The position numbers and the translations under genes are program-made. The notes under the pieces were generated by a model that saw only the letters and a list, made by a program, of their open reading frames with translations, made no database searches and was not told the DNA's origin. Below, piece by piece: positions 24,801 to 38,700 of a DNA stretch of 64,000 nt. Origin of the DNA: Ananas comosus (taxonomy: Eukaryota > Streptophyta > Magnoliopsida > Poales > Bromeliaceae); NCBI RefSeq assembly GCF_001540865.1, contig NC_033630.1, positions 6,192,393 to 6,256,392 on the forward strand, read 5' to 3'. Numbering within the stretch: the stretch's first letter is position 1; each line of letters starts with the position of its first letter.

Positions 24801-26578
24801 TGGTATTTGGCTCTGATACCAAATTGCAACGGCCCGACTCGGCAGCAACAGTAACTCGTTGGGTCCAAACCACCGGCCCAAAATACTTAAGCAGCGTTAT
24901 TATTATTAGCGTGTAGGCCTCATATAAACTGATCGGAATCAGTATCCCAACCGATGTGGGAGACTATTGGGGGGGGGGGGGGNGGGGTTACATTTAATGA
25001 GTTACATCACTCAACAAAAAGCGTTGTTCAAGTACAGAATAAGCATGATTAAGTCTTTAATTGTCATATAACGTTGGAATATCTTGAGTGCAAGTAAAAG
25101 AACCCCTACAGAATATGAAACTAACAGATACCCCTCAATCTAATAGTTACACGATTTTCAATCATGAGTAGAGAAATAGAAAGAAGATAAGAACAAAGGG
25201 AAACTAATGTAGTTAGGTACATATATTCTCTAATAAAAATAAACGGTAGCGGTAGATCTGAGTTGTTGTATCCTCGTGGTTTGGAAGTATCCAGAGTTAT
25301 CCTACTGAAAACTCCTTGTGCTAAATGGAGATCTAAATAGACTAGCACTAGCATTTAATGGCTTCCAGACTTGCCCCAAGGTCAGTGGTGCAGGTAAACC
25401 CTCTTCAAACAATCAGGTTAGATTTAGACAGCAACCTAAGTAATAGTTTAATGAGGTCCAGCACTCCAGCTACATAATGTCCTCGCTGATGGCTTAATGA
25501 TATCTAAAATTTCATGCATTAACAGTGCAATAAGGTATAAAAATCCCCTAAGATTTATTTGTGACATTCATTACAGGAAGATAACTCTAAGGGCGCGTTT
25601 GGTTCAAGTTATGTAATATTACAGAGTATTTCGATATATCCAGATATCTTGGATTTCTAAATGAGATTACTACTGATGCTGCATTAGTGCGTTTGGTTTA
25701 ATACAGAAATGTAATGCTGGATTACAGTGTTTATAGCGTTACTATGTTTGGTTCTGTCTATAAAATTTAGTAATCTAGACAATAAAGTATAGTCTATTCC
25801 AAAATTGCCCTTAGTCATATTTCGTAAACTTTTTTTTACTGTTTACAAACAATATTTTTTTACCAAATTTTATTTTAAATAATTTAATTTTTTAAATTTT
25901 AAATTTTAACAAAAATAATAATTTAATATTTTAAATTAAAAAATATTAAATTTTAAATTTTAACAAAAATATTAATTTAATATTTTAATTTAAAATATAA
26001 ATATGAAATTTCCAAATTTAAATATAAATATATAAAATAAAAAATAAAAATATAAATTTTAAATTCAGAATTTAAAATACAAATTTGAAATTTGAAATTT
26101 AAAGTTATAATTTAAAATCTAAAATTTTAAATTTAAATTTTAATTTAAAATTTAAAATTTAAAATTTAAATTTGAAGTTTAAAAATTTAAATTTGAAGTT
26201 TAAAAATTTAAATTTGAAGTTTAAAATTAAAAATTAAAAATTAAAAGTTGACAATTCAAAATTTTAAATTAAAATTTTAAAATAACTTATTGAAAGGGTT
26301 TCAAGAGTTAGAGGGTAAAATTGTCATTTTACATAATATGTAGTATTATCGGTTTTCAGTAATGCAAGATACACGACCCCTCTCTCATTAATATTTTCGC
26401 TGTAATCCTGCTCGATTTGTAATGCTACATTAACGACCAGATTACATAGCGGATGAAGCAAACATAGTAATCCTGACAAGATTGCCTGTAATCCTGTCAG
26501 GATAACTCGAACCAAACGTACCCTAAGGAGAATTCATATGCAAATTGTAACTTAATGAATATGCACATACATTGGCAC

Positions 26579-26614
<36 letters not shown>

Positions 26615-27161
26615 CTCTATATGAGTCCGTCTACTATACTTTCGAAAGTACCGGGACTTCCGTGCTTGTACGTTGTTTTCGATGATAGGACATTCGATTC
26701 GACGATCGACTCCGTTAGGTATAATCTACCCTATCGGAACTATCTAGAAACCAAAATTTATAATTTTTTGACATCATTTATTAAACGATCAAAAGGTCCC
26801 AAAAATGACTATTTTAACGGCCGATGCTGCACGTTTTTAAGTTCAACGGTGTAGAAGTATCCAAATTACATGAAAATTTAAAAGAAAATTCTACTTAACG
26901 TCAATGGCAAGATCAATACTTCCGATTTGAAATTTGAGTCCTTTATCATTGTTTTTTATGAGATTTTTATTTTCAGCCGTTCATTTTGAGGCTACTCATT
27001 CATTAGGCAAACGAAGTCAAAAAATTATGAAATTTGGTTTCTAGATAGTTCCAATAGCGTAGATCATACTAACGGAACCGATAGCCGAATCGGACGTTCC
27101 ATCATCGAAAACAACTTACAAGTACGGAGGCCCCCGCACTTTCGAAAGCATAGGAGCCTAG

Positions 27162-27219
<58 letters not shown>

Positions 27220-27443
27220 TCCGGCTGCTATGCTATCGATAGCACCAAGCACTTGGTGCTATCAAATTTTCTGCCGTTAGATTAATCCCTTTGATTATTT
27301 TTATCCGTTAGATTATACTATTCAACTAACCACCCAGTCAACCCTAGGGGGCCCATATCATCCTAACCGTATATTTCTCAATCCAAGGGCTAAAAATTCA
27401 ATAGCACTAATAACTTGGTACTATTGATAGTATTCCAGCCTAG

Positions 27444-27479
<36 letters not shown>

Positions 27480-27639
27480 GATGGACAAGAGAACAATATC
27501 GGAAAAGCATAAAATTTAGTTTCTAGATACTTCAAGTGGTATAGATCATGTTTAATGGTGTCGATCCTCGATTTAGAGTCTCCATCATCGAAAATAAATC
27601 GGTGGCAACGGAGCCCGTTTGCTACTGATAACATTCTAG

Positions 27640-27690
<51 letters not shown>

Positions 27691-29648
27691 AGGTTTTAAG
27701 TGCCCGTCGGCATGGGCTGTATCCATCATGCCGTACCATACCAACAAGATACCGGTACGATATAGATCCTGTGCCGATCTCAAAACTCTCTATTTTTTAA
27801 ATTAGTAAGTAATTTCCTCAATAAAGTTCAAAAGATGTGATAAAAAGGCATAATAAATAGTTAGAATATTTAAGTGCCGTGGCATGGGGTCGTGCCGGAA
27901 ACTTGTCGACACGGTACGACACGGTACGTGCCGGGCCGTGCCGATGCATGCCGGTCAAAAAAATTTTTGTGTGCCGACACATAATAGCATGAAATATTAT
28001 TTTAGTGCCGTGGCATGTGGTCGTGCCGGAAACTTGCTGGCACGGTACTGCACGGTGCGTGCCGAGCAGTGCCAATGCGTGCCGATCAAAAAAATTCTTG
28101 TGTGCCGACACATAATAGCATCAAATATTTATTTTCTTAAGCAACAAAATATTCTAACTATTTATTATGCCTTTTTATCACATCTTTTGAACTTTATTGA
28201 GGAAATTATTTACTAATTTAAAGAATATAGGGTTTTGAGCTATGCCATCTACACGGGATCTGTATTGTGCCGGTATCTTGTTGGCACGGTATGGCACGGT
28301 GGATACGGCCCGTGCCGACGGGCACTTAAAACCTTGTTATCAAGTGGACACAAAAATGAACGGCTGAAATGAATATCCTTTAAAAAGTGATGATAGAAGT
28401 CTTGTAATCAAGATCAGGAGTATGTATCCTGTTCTAAATAGTTTAAAGAATTTTCTAACCAAAATTCAATTTATTTGGACATCTTTATGCTGTTAAACGA
28501 GAAAACATCTTATTTCGACCATTAAACTTACAAATTTTGAAACCCGTTGAGCACTAGGCCAATGGTGTCGAAAAAATTTGAAATTTGGTTTCTAAATACT
28601 TCAAGTTGTATAGATTATGTTCAACGGTGCCGATTGTCGATTTGGAGGCTTTATCATAAAAAACAAATAGGTGACAATAGAGCCCGTTTGTTACTGATAG
28701 CATACCAGCTCAACTCTCTCTCTTTCTCTCTCTCTCTCTCTATATAGTGTAGCTACTATACTCATATAAGTATAGTAGCCGTTGTATTCATAAGTTTTTA
28801 GCCATCATATCTGCTTCAAGATTGGTGTAGATCTGATTGCTGATTAGTTCTTTAATTTACTCACCCTGCCAGCCCTTTTCCTCCAAATTAATCGCAATTA
28901 ACTCCACCCTAATTACTTTCCCCACTCGTTTTCCTTCTCCACCAACTCAAACAACCTTTCCCTATGGCTCTAACTCCACCGCCGCTACCACCACCACCGC
29001 CGCCAACGCCTCCTCTTGAAGCAGGACCAGTTTCTCCTTGAATTCCACCACCACATGTACCCACCGCCTCCTCTTCCTACCACACAATGCGGGTCCAACT
29101 CCTCCAACTCCGCCCAGCTTCACCCCTCCTACTTAGAGCGATCGCGACACTAAATCCCAACAGATTCCCGACCGACCGTCAGAACCACCTCTTGCTCATG
29201 GCGAAAGCTCCCCTCCTCAGATCCTTTGCCACACCCCCGTGCCCCTTCTCCCAAAGATCCTGCACTGCTGCCGTCGACGACACCCCCAACCCATTGGGTC
29301 GTCGGAGAACCTAGAGAAGGGAGAGGGGGGGGCCAGCTGTGCGGGGTGGTGGCGGTGTTGGGAGTTGGGGGTGAGGGGTGTGGTTGGTGTAGTGGTGGTG
29401 GTGGTGTTTGCAAAGGAAGGGGAGGGGTTGTTGGTAGTGCTTTCGAAGGTGGAGGAGGAGAGTAGTGGCTAATTAGTTACTTAGTTAATTTTTTGGAGTA
29501 ATTAATTGGGAGAAAGTGTAGAGTTAATTAAAAAACTAATCAGCCATCAGATCTGCACAAACTTTGAAGTAGATCTGATGGCTAAAAGCTTATGAGTACA
29601 ATAGCTACTGTACTCATATTGGTATAGTAGCTGCACTCTCTCTCTCTC

Positions 29649-29711
<63 letters not shown>

Positions 29712-32700
29712 GAATTATTTGAATTATATGAAACAACATATTTATGGTGGCATTCCCCAAATCTCAATTGTACAAATCACAGTTACTACTGAAAAATATC
29801 GCAAAATAAATTAGTCTAAGATCCGAATTATTTGGGTCACACTAGCTTAAACTTGTATATAGTGTATGTATTCATCTATTTGGCTACATAGTTGCTATTG
29901 GCCGAAGATTAACATCACGATGATGAAGCTGTGTATCTTTTTGTTCAAGTTTGCTATTTGTCCTTTGTCCTTGCTAATTTTATCTATGTACGCATGCATT
30001 ATTATTTGGCATGTATTCACAAATTTGTCCCAAGTCCCACGAAAATATTTTGAGATGTGGTAAATAGCTATCTGACGAATTTTCGTACTTTTGTTCTATG
30101 GGACACCATATACTTGCAAAACTGTTTGTTTGTAGTCTATCATTTTGTTATCATTAAACATTCTTTTTAGGGGAGGCAACTTTCATTTGAGCAAGCAATG
30201 AAGCTTGAGATTGAACGCCTTCGCTTAAATCTTTCTTCTGCTGAAAAAGACAGGTTTGCTATCTATCAGTATCGATCCAGCCACGATAAATCCGAATATC
30301 TTAGTAGATGATTCATACATACTGAGGTTATGTAACTATGCTGATACCCTAGCATTATTGGGCCATGCCGCTCTTGAAGATCAGATTAATGCTTCCATAG
30401 GGCTTGACATAGTTGATCAAAGTGTCGTGGACTTTTGGAATATCAATGAATTTGGTGAAACTTGTTCCGGCGGAAAGTGTGAAGTTCGTGCTGGTACTTC
30501 ATCAAAAGTTTCATTCACTAATTCTTCAAGCACAAGCTCACCATTGTTTCTGGAGTGTTCTCAGTGTGAAAGAAAAGCTTGTAAAATCTGCTGTGCTGGG
30601 AAGGGAGCTTCTCTTCTACTTAATAACAGTTTCAAAGACGCGAAAATCTATAGCAGCTTATCAAGCCCTAGTGGATCTGTCTACGTGCACAATGTGAAGT
30701 CTCTAATTATAATTTAGCCCTTAAAGATGGAGTAGTATGCAAAAATTGTTGCAGCGATGTTATCCTGCATGCATTGTATGTTGACTATGTCAGGGTTCTG
30801 AGTAGCTTGCGGAGAAAAAATAGGGCAGATAGTGCAGCATGCAAAGCTCTGAATCAAGTTTTCGGACATGAATTTAGTAGATTATCTAGTTTGTTGCAAG
30901 GTATTGCGAGTGGCAAGATGCAATTGAAAAAGCTACTAAATGGAGCTGAGTCCCTTGCTGAATTTCCGACTGCTGGTCTATTAAATACGGTAATCTCAAG
31001 TTTTTCTGTGTAGCAAATGAGAAAAGTTGAATAAATAGTGTATCTGTTACTCAATGCAAGAATTATGCATTCATGATGTTCAAACTGCTGTAGATTTTTT
31101 GGATCTTTAAAGCACTAAAGCAGCAGCTATTGTCCAATATATTTGAAATGCATGAACTGGTGCTAACATCTTTATGGATCAAGAGAGCACCATTTTTTTT
31201 TAATTTTTATACATTCATTAATAGTTTATTCTGCTTTACACGGATGCTAATTGTCACCTCTTTTACTTCACCGCTGAGTTTTGTAAATGATATTCAACTA
31301 TAGATACCTTATTTCTGTTGAAATAAGTATTCAGACATTTTAATAGCTATTTTCATCCTATTTGATATATTATATGATGGACAAACATTATAATAAAAGC
31401 TTATTTAATGTCTAAGAGGCTCCTCGTAGCTTTATCAGTTCTACCTAATGCTGATACATCCTTGAAGATATTTGGCGTTCACAATATTTGCTTGTACTTG
31501 GAGTTACTCCATTTATTTAAAAATGTTTTGCTTATTCTTTTTGAAGTATTCCATCAAGTGGTCAATCTATGCAAAACAATTATTGTTCTCTTATGGAAAG
31601 ACAGTGAATTTGTTGAAATCAAATCACTTTGTGCTGCATATCTGTTTCATTTGGAGCATTTGTAGTGTGAGAGGATAAAATGAAAGTTTTTTGTGGTGAT
31701 GTTTATGCTAAAGTTGATATCTACAGTGATCAGTAAATTTCCTCTGTTTCTTCCTTATTGTTTTTCATTTGTAAGCTATTCTGTTCAATAAGAGCCTATT
31801 TTCTAATCACATAAAAAAGTGTATAATTGCAAACTCAGCTTCACCCGTGCAACCTAGGAATTATCCAAAAAGATTTTTTCGAGTTTGATATTTTTCTAGT
31901 TTTACGTCCTGTAAATGGAAATCTGCTTTCAGTGAGCAAGCTGTATTCGCATTACCCTGTAACCAAATGATTCTTCTTTCTTTCTAGTGTCATTTCAGTG
32001 CATGCTCAACATTAACCTATACTGCCTTAGTTTACAGTAGTATGTCAGTTTCGAGTCTGTCCTGTAAATGCAATTCTGTTCTTAGTGAGTGCAAGCTGGA
32101 TTAACATTAATTACCCTGTAACCAAATTCTTCTTCTTTCTTGCTAGTGTCATTTCAGTGCATGCTCACCATTAACCAATACCTGCCTTAGTTTACAGTAG
32201 TATGTTTGCATGTGTGCATAATTCACTCATTCTGTTTTACAGGTGGAGACAGCCGCAGGTTCTGAACCATTATTTTCATTATTATCTCCTCTTGGCTTTG
32301 GAGAACAACATTCTTATTGGAAAGCTCCATCTAGTCTTTCCTCAGTTGAATTTTCAGTTGTACTTAGTAGTCTATCTGATGTTTCTGGGGTTGCCATAAT
32401 TGTCAGTTCATGAGGTTATACGAAGTTCGACTGCCCAATTGTAAGAGTTTCATTGCTTTGCTCTAGATGCTCCTTTATTTTCTGAAATATATGTTGGAAT
32501 AATTGTAATATATANATTGGAAAGCTCCATCTAGTCTTTCCTCAGTTGAATTTTCAGTTGTACTTAGTAGTCTATCTGATGTTTCTGGGGTTGCCATAAT
32601 TGTCAGTTCATGCGGTTATACGAAGTTCGACTGCCCAATTGTAAGAGTTTCATTGCTTTGCTCTAGATGCTCCTTTATTTTCTGAAATATATTTTGGAAT

Positions 32701-35700
32701 AATTGTAATATATATTTTGGAATAATTTCTATTGATAAGAATCTAACTTTTATTCTTGACATAGATCTTTGCTATTCTTGATAACTTTGGTCTCAATCTT
32801 GGCTATGAAGCTTCGCTTAGTTTTTCTCGCTTGGTAGCAAATGTTTGTTGAGATATAAGCCAATCAAATGAGCATTAATGATTTGATAATTGCTTAAGTT
32901 GATGTGTTGCTTTCTCGCAAATACATTGTGTATTCAGCGGAAGAATACAACATGCTCTTCCCAGTTCACAATTGTGAAGATTCTGAGGCTTAGCAGTATT
33001 CTTCTTCTTCAACCTCCACAAATATAAACAGATTTTCGTACAATTTTAGGGATGGCCACCTTTTGATTTGCTCTATTCTCTGGAAATAAACTCCTTGTGA
33101 TAGAGCTAGTGGTAGAAATGAAATTATCTCTTTGCTGAAATCTCTCATGAATTGCGAATTGTTTGAAGACTAAACTCTAAAAGGATCAACGTCTAATGAA
33201 GATTACTTTTAACTAGGAAACTGTAGTCTTAGTGGAATTGTTGCAAACCAAATCAGAAAACTAAACAGCTTAATGGTTGGGTAAACCTCAAAAGATGCAT
33301 GCTGGTCACAAAAAATACATGTGTACTAACACATAATGACACAAAATATTTATTTTCTTTAGCAACAAAATATTCTAATTGCTTATAATGTGTCTTTATA
33401 AAATTTTTTGAACTTCATTACTTACTAATTTAAAGAAAAGAGGGTTTTGAACTGTAGCATCAGCATGGGGCCTGTATCGTGTTGATATTTTGTTGGCACA
33501 ATATGGTATGGCTGATATGGCTCATACCGATGGATACTTAAATCTTGCTTTTTATAAAGAATGGAATCAGGTTCAGTGGTGTAATTTTTTTTCTTTTACA
33601 GGTACAGATATGGGCAAGCAATAAAATACATAGGGAGGAGCGTTCATTCATTGGTAAATGGGATGTAAAAGAGCTAATAGCATCCTCTCCACCTCTTTAT
33701 GGGCCAGATAATTCTAGTAGTATGAATGATGTGCCAAGGAACATTAAATTCTTCTTTCCAAATCCTATACGTTGCCGCATCATTTGGATGACATTGACTA
33801 TTCCACAGCTTGGTTCTAGCTTAGCTAAGTTTGATGAAGAATTTAATCTTCTATCACTTGACGAAGACTCGTTTCCAGAAACTGCATCTTCAATGAATGT
33901 GGTCGAGACACAGAATTCTTCCATCCATGCGAAACGGATTGTAGTTTTTGGCAAATCTCTGAGAAGGGATGCTGGCCAGGATATGTCAACACAAGGCCCT
34001 GAAATGATGAGATTGAGAAGTTTCTTGGACAGACCACCACAATTGAGTCGATTTAGAGTAATAATCTTACACCTTTTGTTATAATGGTTAATAATATGTG
34101 GTAAAATTGTGATTCCAAACTAGTAACTATCCCTTTACTCTTCTAGATTCCCATCGAAGCTGAAAGGTTAACGAATAACGATCTCGTTCTCGAGCAGTAT
34201 CTATCACCCACCGTGCCTGGATTAGCAGGATTCCGCATTGATGCTTTCAATGTGATAAAGCCGCGAGTTACCCATTCACCTTCTTCTAATGCGGATTTGT
34301 GGGAGTCCTCATTAACATGTCTAGAGGATAGATTCATATTGCCGGCAGTTCTATATATTCAAGTTTCTGCTGTTCAGGTATGCTGAAGCTTAATACTGTT
34401 TATGTTTGATTGTTCAAGTAGTCATTGACACATTAGTGGAAAAAGGTCATTTCTTAGTACTGGTTTGATGTTCTAACAAGTGAAAATTGTTTGCAAACTT
34501 CCAAGTACCACATAGAGCTTTTGAGACAAGGCATGTCTACAGGTTGGTGCAAATGTGGTTTACATAAGATAAAACATGTACCCAAACATAAGATAAAACA
34601 TATAGTGAATATTGCAAAAATACAAGAATATGGGATAAATGAAAAGAAAAGGCATAAAATACTTTTTGTGACCTGCTTTGATGTTCAATTATTGACAGAG
34701 AGCAAGGACCTTTTGACATTATACATGTCAAACTTTCAAATTGCTCTTTGGAAGAAAATTTTTTTCGCTCTGATTAACTATATTATCGTAATAGCTCAAT
34801 TACGAAATTGTTGACAAATTTGATATTTAAGTGTTTGAATGATAGTCATCGGCATGCTAGTAAATCTACTTGTGTCTGCTTAGGATACAAGAGGATATTC
34901 ATTTCTGTGGTTGGGAGAAATCATGTAACATTTCCTTTTCTTCTGTCTCGGTATATAATATTACGCTTTACATAGTTGTGGTTAGGAGAAATTGTACCAC
35001 TTACAGAATGAGTGAATGCAATGAATCATTTTGACCAGGTTCGCGAAAACTTTAAACTGATAGATCTTTCTAGCAGTTAGTGAACTGGAAGTGGCTTTTC
35101 AGAGTTAGGGGTTTGTCAATTATGCCACAATATGCCAGTTGCCCAAGTAGCTCCAATGATGCAGAATAGAATCTATGAGGAGCAAAATATCAATCAATTG
35201 TCCAAAAATCCTAAGAGGGCTCATAATATCTATGTGAAAATTAAAATAATACCTGGATTACTAACGGCTATTGGTTGAGTAGTAAAAAAGTATGATTGAT
35301 AAAATTGTTGTGGAACCTTTCAGGATTGTCGACTAGTCTTTAAGCCACCTCATTCTTCGACTTTACCTTTCTTAGATGCCTAACAGGTTAGTCAATGGTG
35401 CTATTTGCTAGCTGTAGTACTTCATAGCACCATAACAACATCCTATGTGATGCAATAGCTGTAGTACATCATAGCACCATAACAACATCCTATGTGATGC
35501 AAACCGAGAGGTTGCCAAAATTGAATTTTCAAGTTTGCTTTTGTTTAACGGTAAAACTAGGTTCAATTTATCAATTCCGATGAACTTTAAGCAAGGAAGC
35601 AAAAATTTCAGTAAGACAAAAATTAAAATCGAATTGAAGTAATATTAAGATGATGGTAAACCTTCAATATATGAGATAATAACAACCAACTGAAAATACA

Positions 35701-38700
35701 TATAATAGTTCCAAAAGGTAAATTCGGCTTTATCGGATTTAAAGCTTTAGGTTTGGTTGTTTGGCAAATATGGTTGGTAATGGTGGAGGGCTAGATTAAA
35801 AGGGGATAATAGGATATCAGGAGATGAGAGATACAAAAAGTGCACCGTTCACACGATTGCGGGGGATCCACGATCGACGAGGAGGGCGGTACACCGCGGG
35901 TAGAACTTCGGCAACGGGGAAGAAGATGAAGTAGTGATTCGGAAGAAGAGGAGGGGTAGAAGTAGAAGCCGATCTTGTCACGAGGAAGAAGCGACAACGA
36001 TCAAGTTGAGGAAGAAGACGATCTCGGCGCAAGGAAGAAGCATCGATGATCTCACCGGGAAGTAGAGCACCAAAGATAAAGAGTGAGAGTAGAATTTTCT
36101 ATTAATCCAAATATGTTTTTTAAGGCTTCAAGAACCATGTATTTATAGTGTTGAGAGCCCTCTGATAATAAATTATTTTTTTCATTTTCAACACAACACG
36201 GTCATTCAAGAGTCATGCATAGAAAACGAAGCAATTTTGGGAATTTCAAAGGTCTTTCTTTTATTTTTTGGGGAATTCCAAAGGTCTTTTTGGGATTTTT
36301 TTTTTTGTTTATGGGAGAAGTCCGAATCAAACACGAACCTACAAAATAAAAGAAAATTGCATTTAAAAATAAAACGAGATTTATTTGCTGCATCAGTTCC
36401 TCTCGAGTTATGGAAATCTCGACTCTGTCGAGATGGCATCTTGATAGCTCTGATATTAGTCCTTTTGAAGTTGGCGCAACTCCGCCTCAGAAATCCAACT
36501 GCTATCGGACAATGGCCGTCCACGCCAACGCACCAAGTATCGGCGATGAGTACCACGTCGTGTCGCAGACTCGCGCACATCCAGAATATCCTCCACGCCA
36601 TCTGATGAAGTTTCAATGTCGGAGCGAGATGTCAAGCCATCAATATTGATAGTAGAGGGAGCCTCTCCATGGTACTCGTATAGCTTGCTGACATTGAAGA
36701 TCGGAGACGTCGATACTTCCGGAGGTAGATTAATTAGATAAGCATTTTCCCTAATTTCTTCAGAATTTTGAATGGCCCGTGCTTTTTCCTCTTCAACTTG
36801 CTATAGCCTCTAGTTGAGAACCTTTCTTTTCTAAACTAGATTAAGACATTATCTCCTTCATTAAAAGTCATACCTCGGCGATGTTTATCCGCTGACTCCT
36901 TGTACTTGACAGTGGAATCTCGCAACCTCTGATGAACTTGTTGCACCTCTTGAATCTGTTTTAGGTAATAGTCGGCATCTGCACTAACTCTACCAGGGTA
37001 AGGTATTGGTGCTCGGTCAAGAAAGTGGGCTATAGGACGGCCATATAAAGCTTCAAAAGGAGATTTTCCAATGGTTCGGTTTATGGAACTGTTATAAGCA
37101 AATTCAGCTTGAGGTAAAATTAAATCCCATTGTGTTGGTTTTTCTCCAGCTAAACATCTTAAGAGATTACCCAAAGATCGAATTACTATTTCCGTCTACC
37201 CGTCAGTTTGTGGATGGTATGGGCTGCTGAAATTCAGTTTGCTTCCTGCCTTTGACATTAAAGTTCTCCAGAAATGGCTAATAAATTTTGTATCTCGATC
37301 AAAGGTAATTGATTTAGGAATGCCATGTAAACGTACAATTTCATTGAAAACTAATTTTGCAATATGTGATGCGTCAGAAGTTTTCTTGCAAGGAATAAAA
37401 TGAGCCATTTTCGTAAAACGATCAACAACCACAAAAACTGAATCAACTTGGCGTGCAGTCTTAGGTAGGCTTAGGACAAAGTCCATGCTAATATCCTCCC
37501 AGGGCACAGTGGGAATGGGCAAAGGAGTATACAAGTCAGTATTTTGAGTTTGTCCTTTAAATGATTGACAAGTCTTACACCGCTAAACAAACCTTTCGAC
37601 GTCCTTACTCATGTTGGGCCAATAATACCTCTCTTGAACTAATCCCAAGTTTTGTCTCTTCCGAAATGTCCCCCTTGCCCGCTACTATGCAAGTTCTGGA
37701 TCAAGGACTCTCTTAACGATCCCTGGGGAATGCACAACTTGGACTTTCTAAAAAGATACCCGCCGTCTAAACAGTAATTAGAAGATAAATCATTGTCAGG
37801 AGATAGGCACTTTTTTAGGATAGCACCGAACACCGAAGTTAGGGTCACTTTGATATTGGTCCTTAACTATCTCAAATCCTACTATCTGTAAGGAAGAAGT
37901 GATAAGCAAATGGTTTCGACGACTGAGTGCATCAGCGACTCGATTAGCAATGCCTTGTTTATGCCGCAAGTGAAAAGTGTATTCTTGCAAGAATGCAGAC
38001 CACTTGGGATGTCTTTTGTTCAAGTTTTTTTGAGAATTTAAATATCGCAATGCTTCATGATCCGAATTGAGAATAAACTCTCGATGAATCAAGTAGGGTC
38101 GCCAATGTCTCAAAGCCTGCACGATCGCGTAAAATTCAAGATCATAAGTGGAGTAACGTGCTCGTGCATCATTCAATTTTTCACTAAAGAAGGCTATAGG
38201 ACGTTTCTCTTGAGACAGTATGCCTCCAATTCCGATATGTGAGGCATCACAATCAATCTCAAACACCTTTTCGAAGTCGGGCAAGGCAAGTACTGGAGCC
38301 TTTGTAAGTTTGTCCTTAACCAATTGAAAACTTTTTTCAGCTTCAGATGTCCAAGTAAATTTACCCCCTTTTAGGCAATTAGTTATTGGCGCAATTAATG
38401 AACTGAAATTTCGAATGGAACGCCGATAAAACGACGCAAGTCCGTGGAAACTTCGGATTTCAGTTATAGTCCTTGGGGTTGGCCAATTTTGAATTGCTTC
38501 TATCTTAACAGGATCTACTTTAATTCCCTCGGTGGACACCACATAGCCTAAGAAGGTAAGGCTATCGGTCAGAAATGTACACTTCTTAAGATTCAGGTGT
38601 AAGCTGTTATCTCTTAAAGTTTGAAGCACTTGTCTTAAATGATCCATATGAGTTTCAGGACTCGTGCTATAAATCAGAATGTCGTCGAAGTAAACTACGA

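Noticed and set aside
30688..30714. A 26-nt GT-AG intron explaining the second exon 7 frameshift
   Set aside because: It is far below the minimum plant intron size, and removing it leads to a stop soon after.
32516..32640. A genuine second exon 8
   Set aside because: It lacks the 5' part and an acceptor, and begins exactly at a single N with near-identical flanks on the other side.
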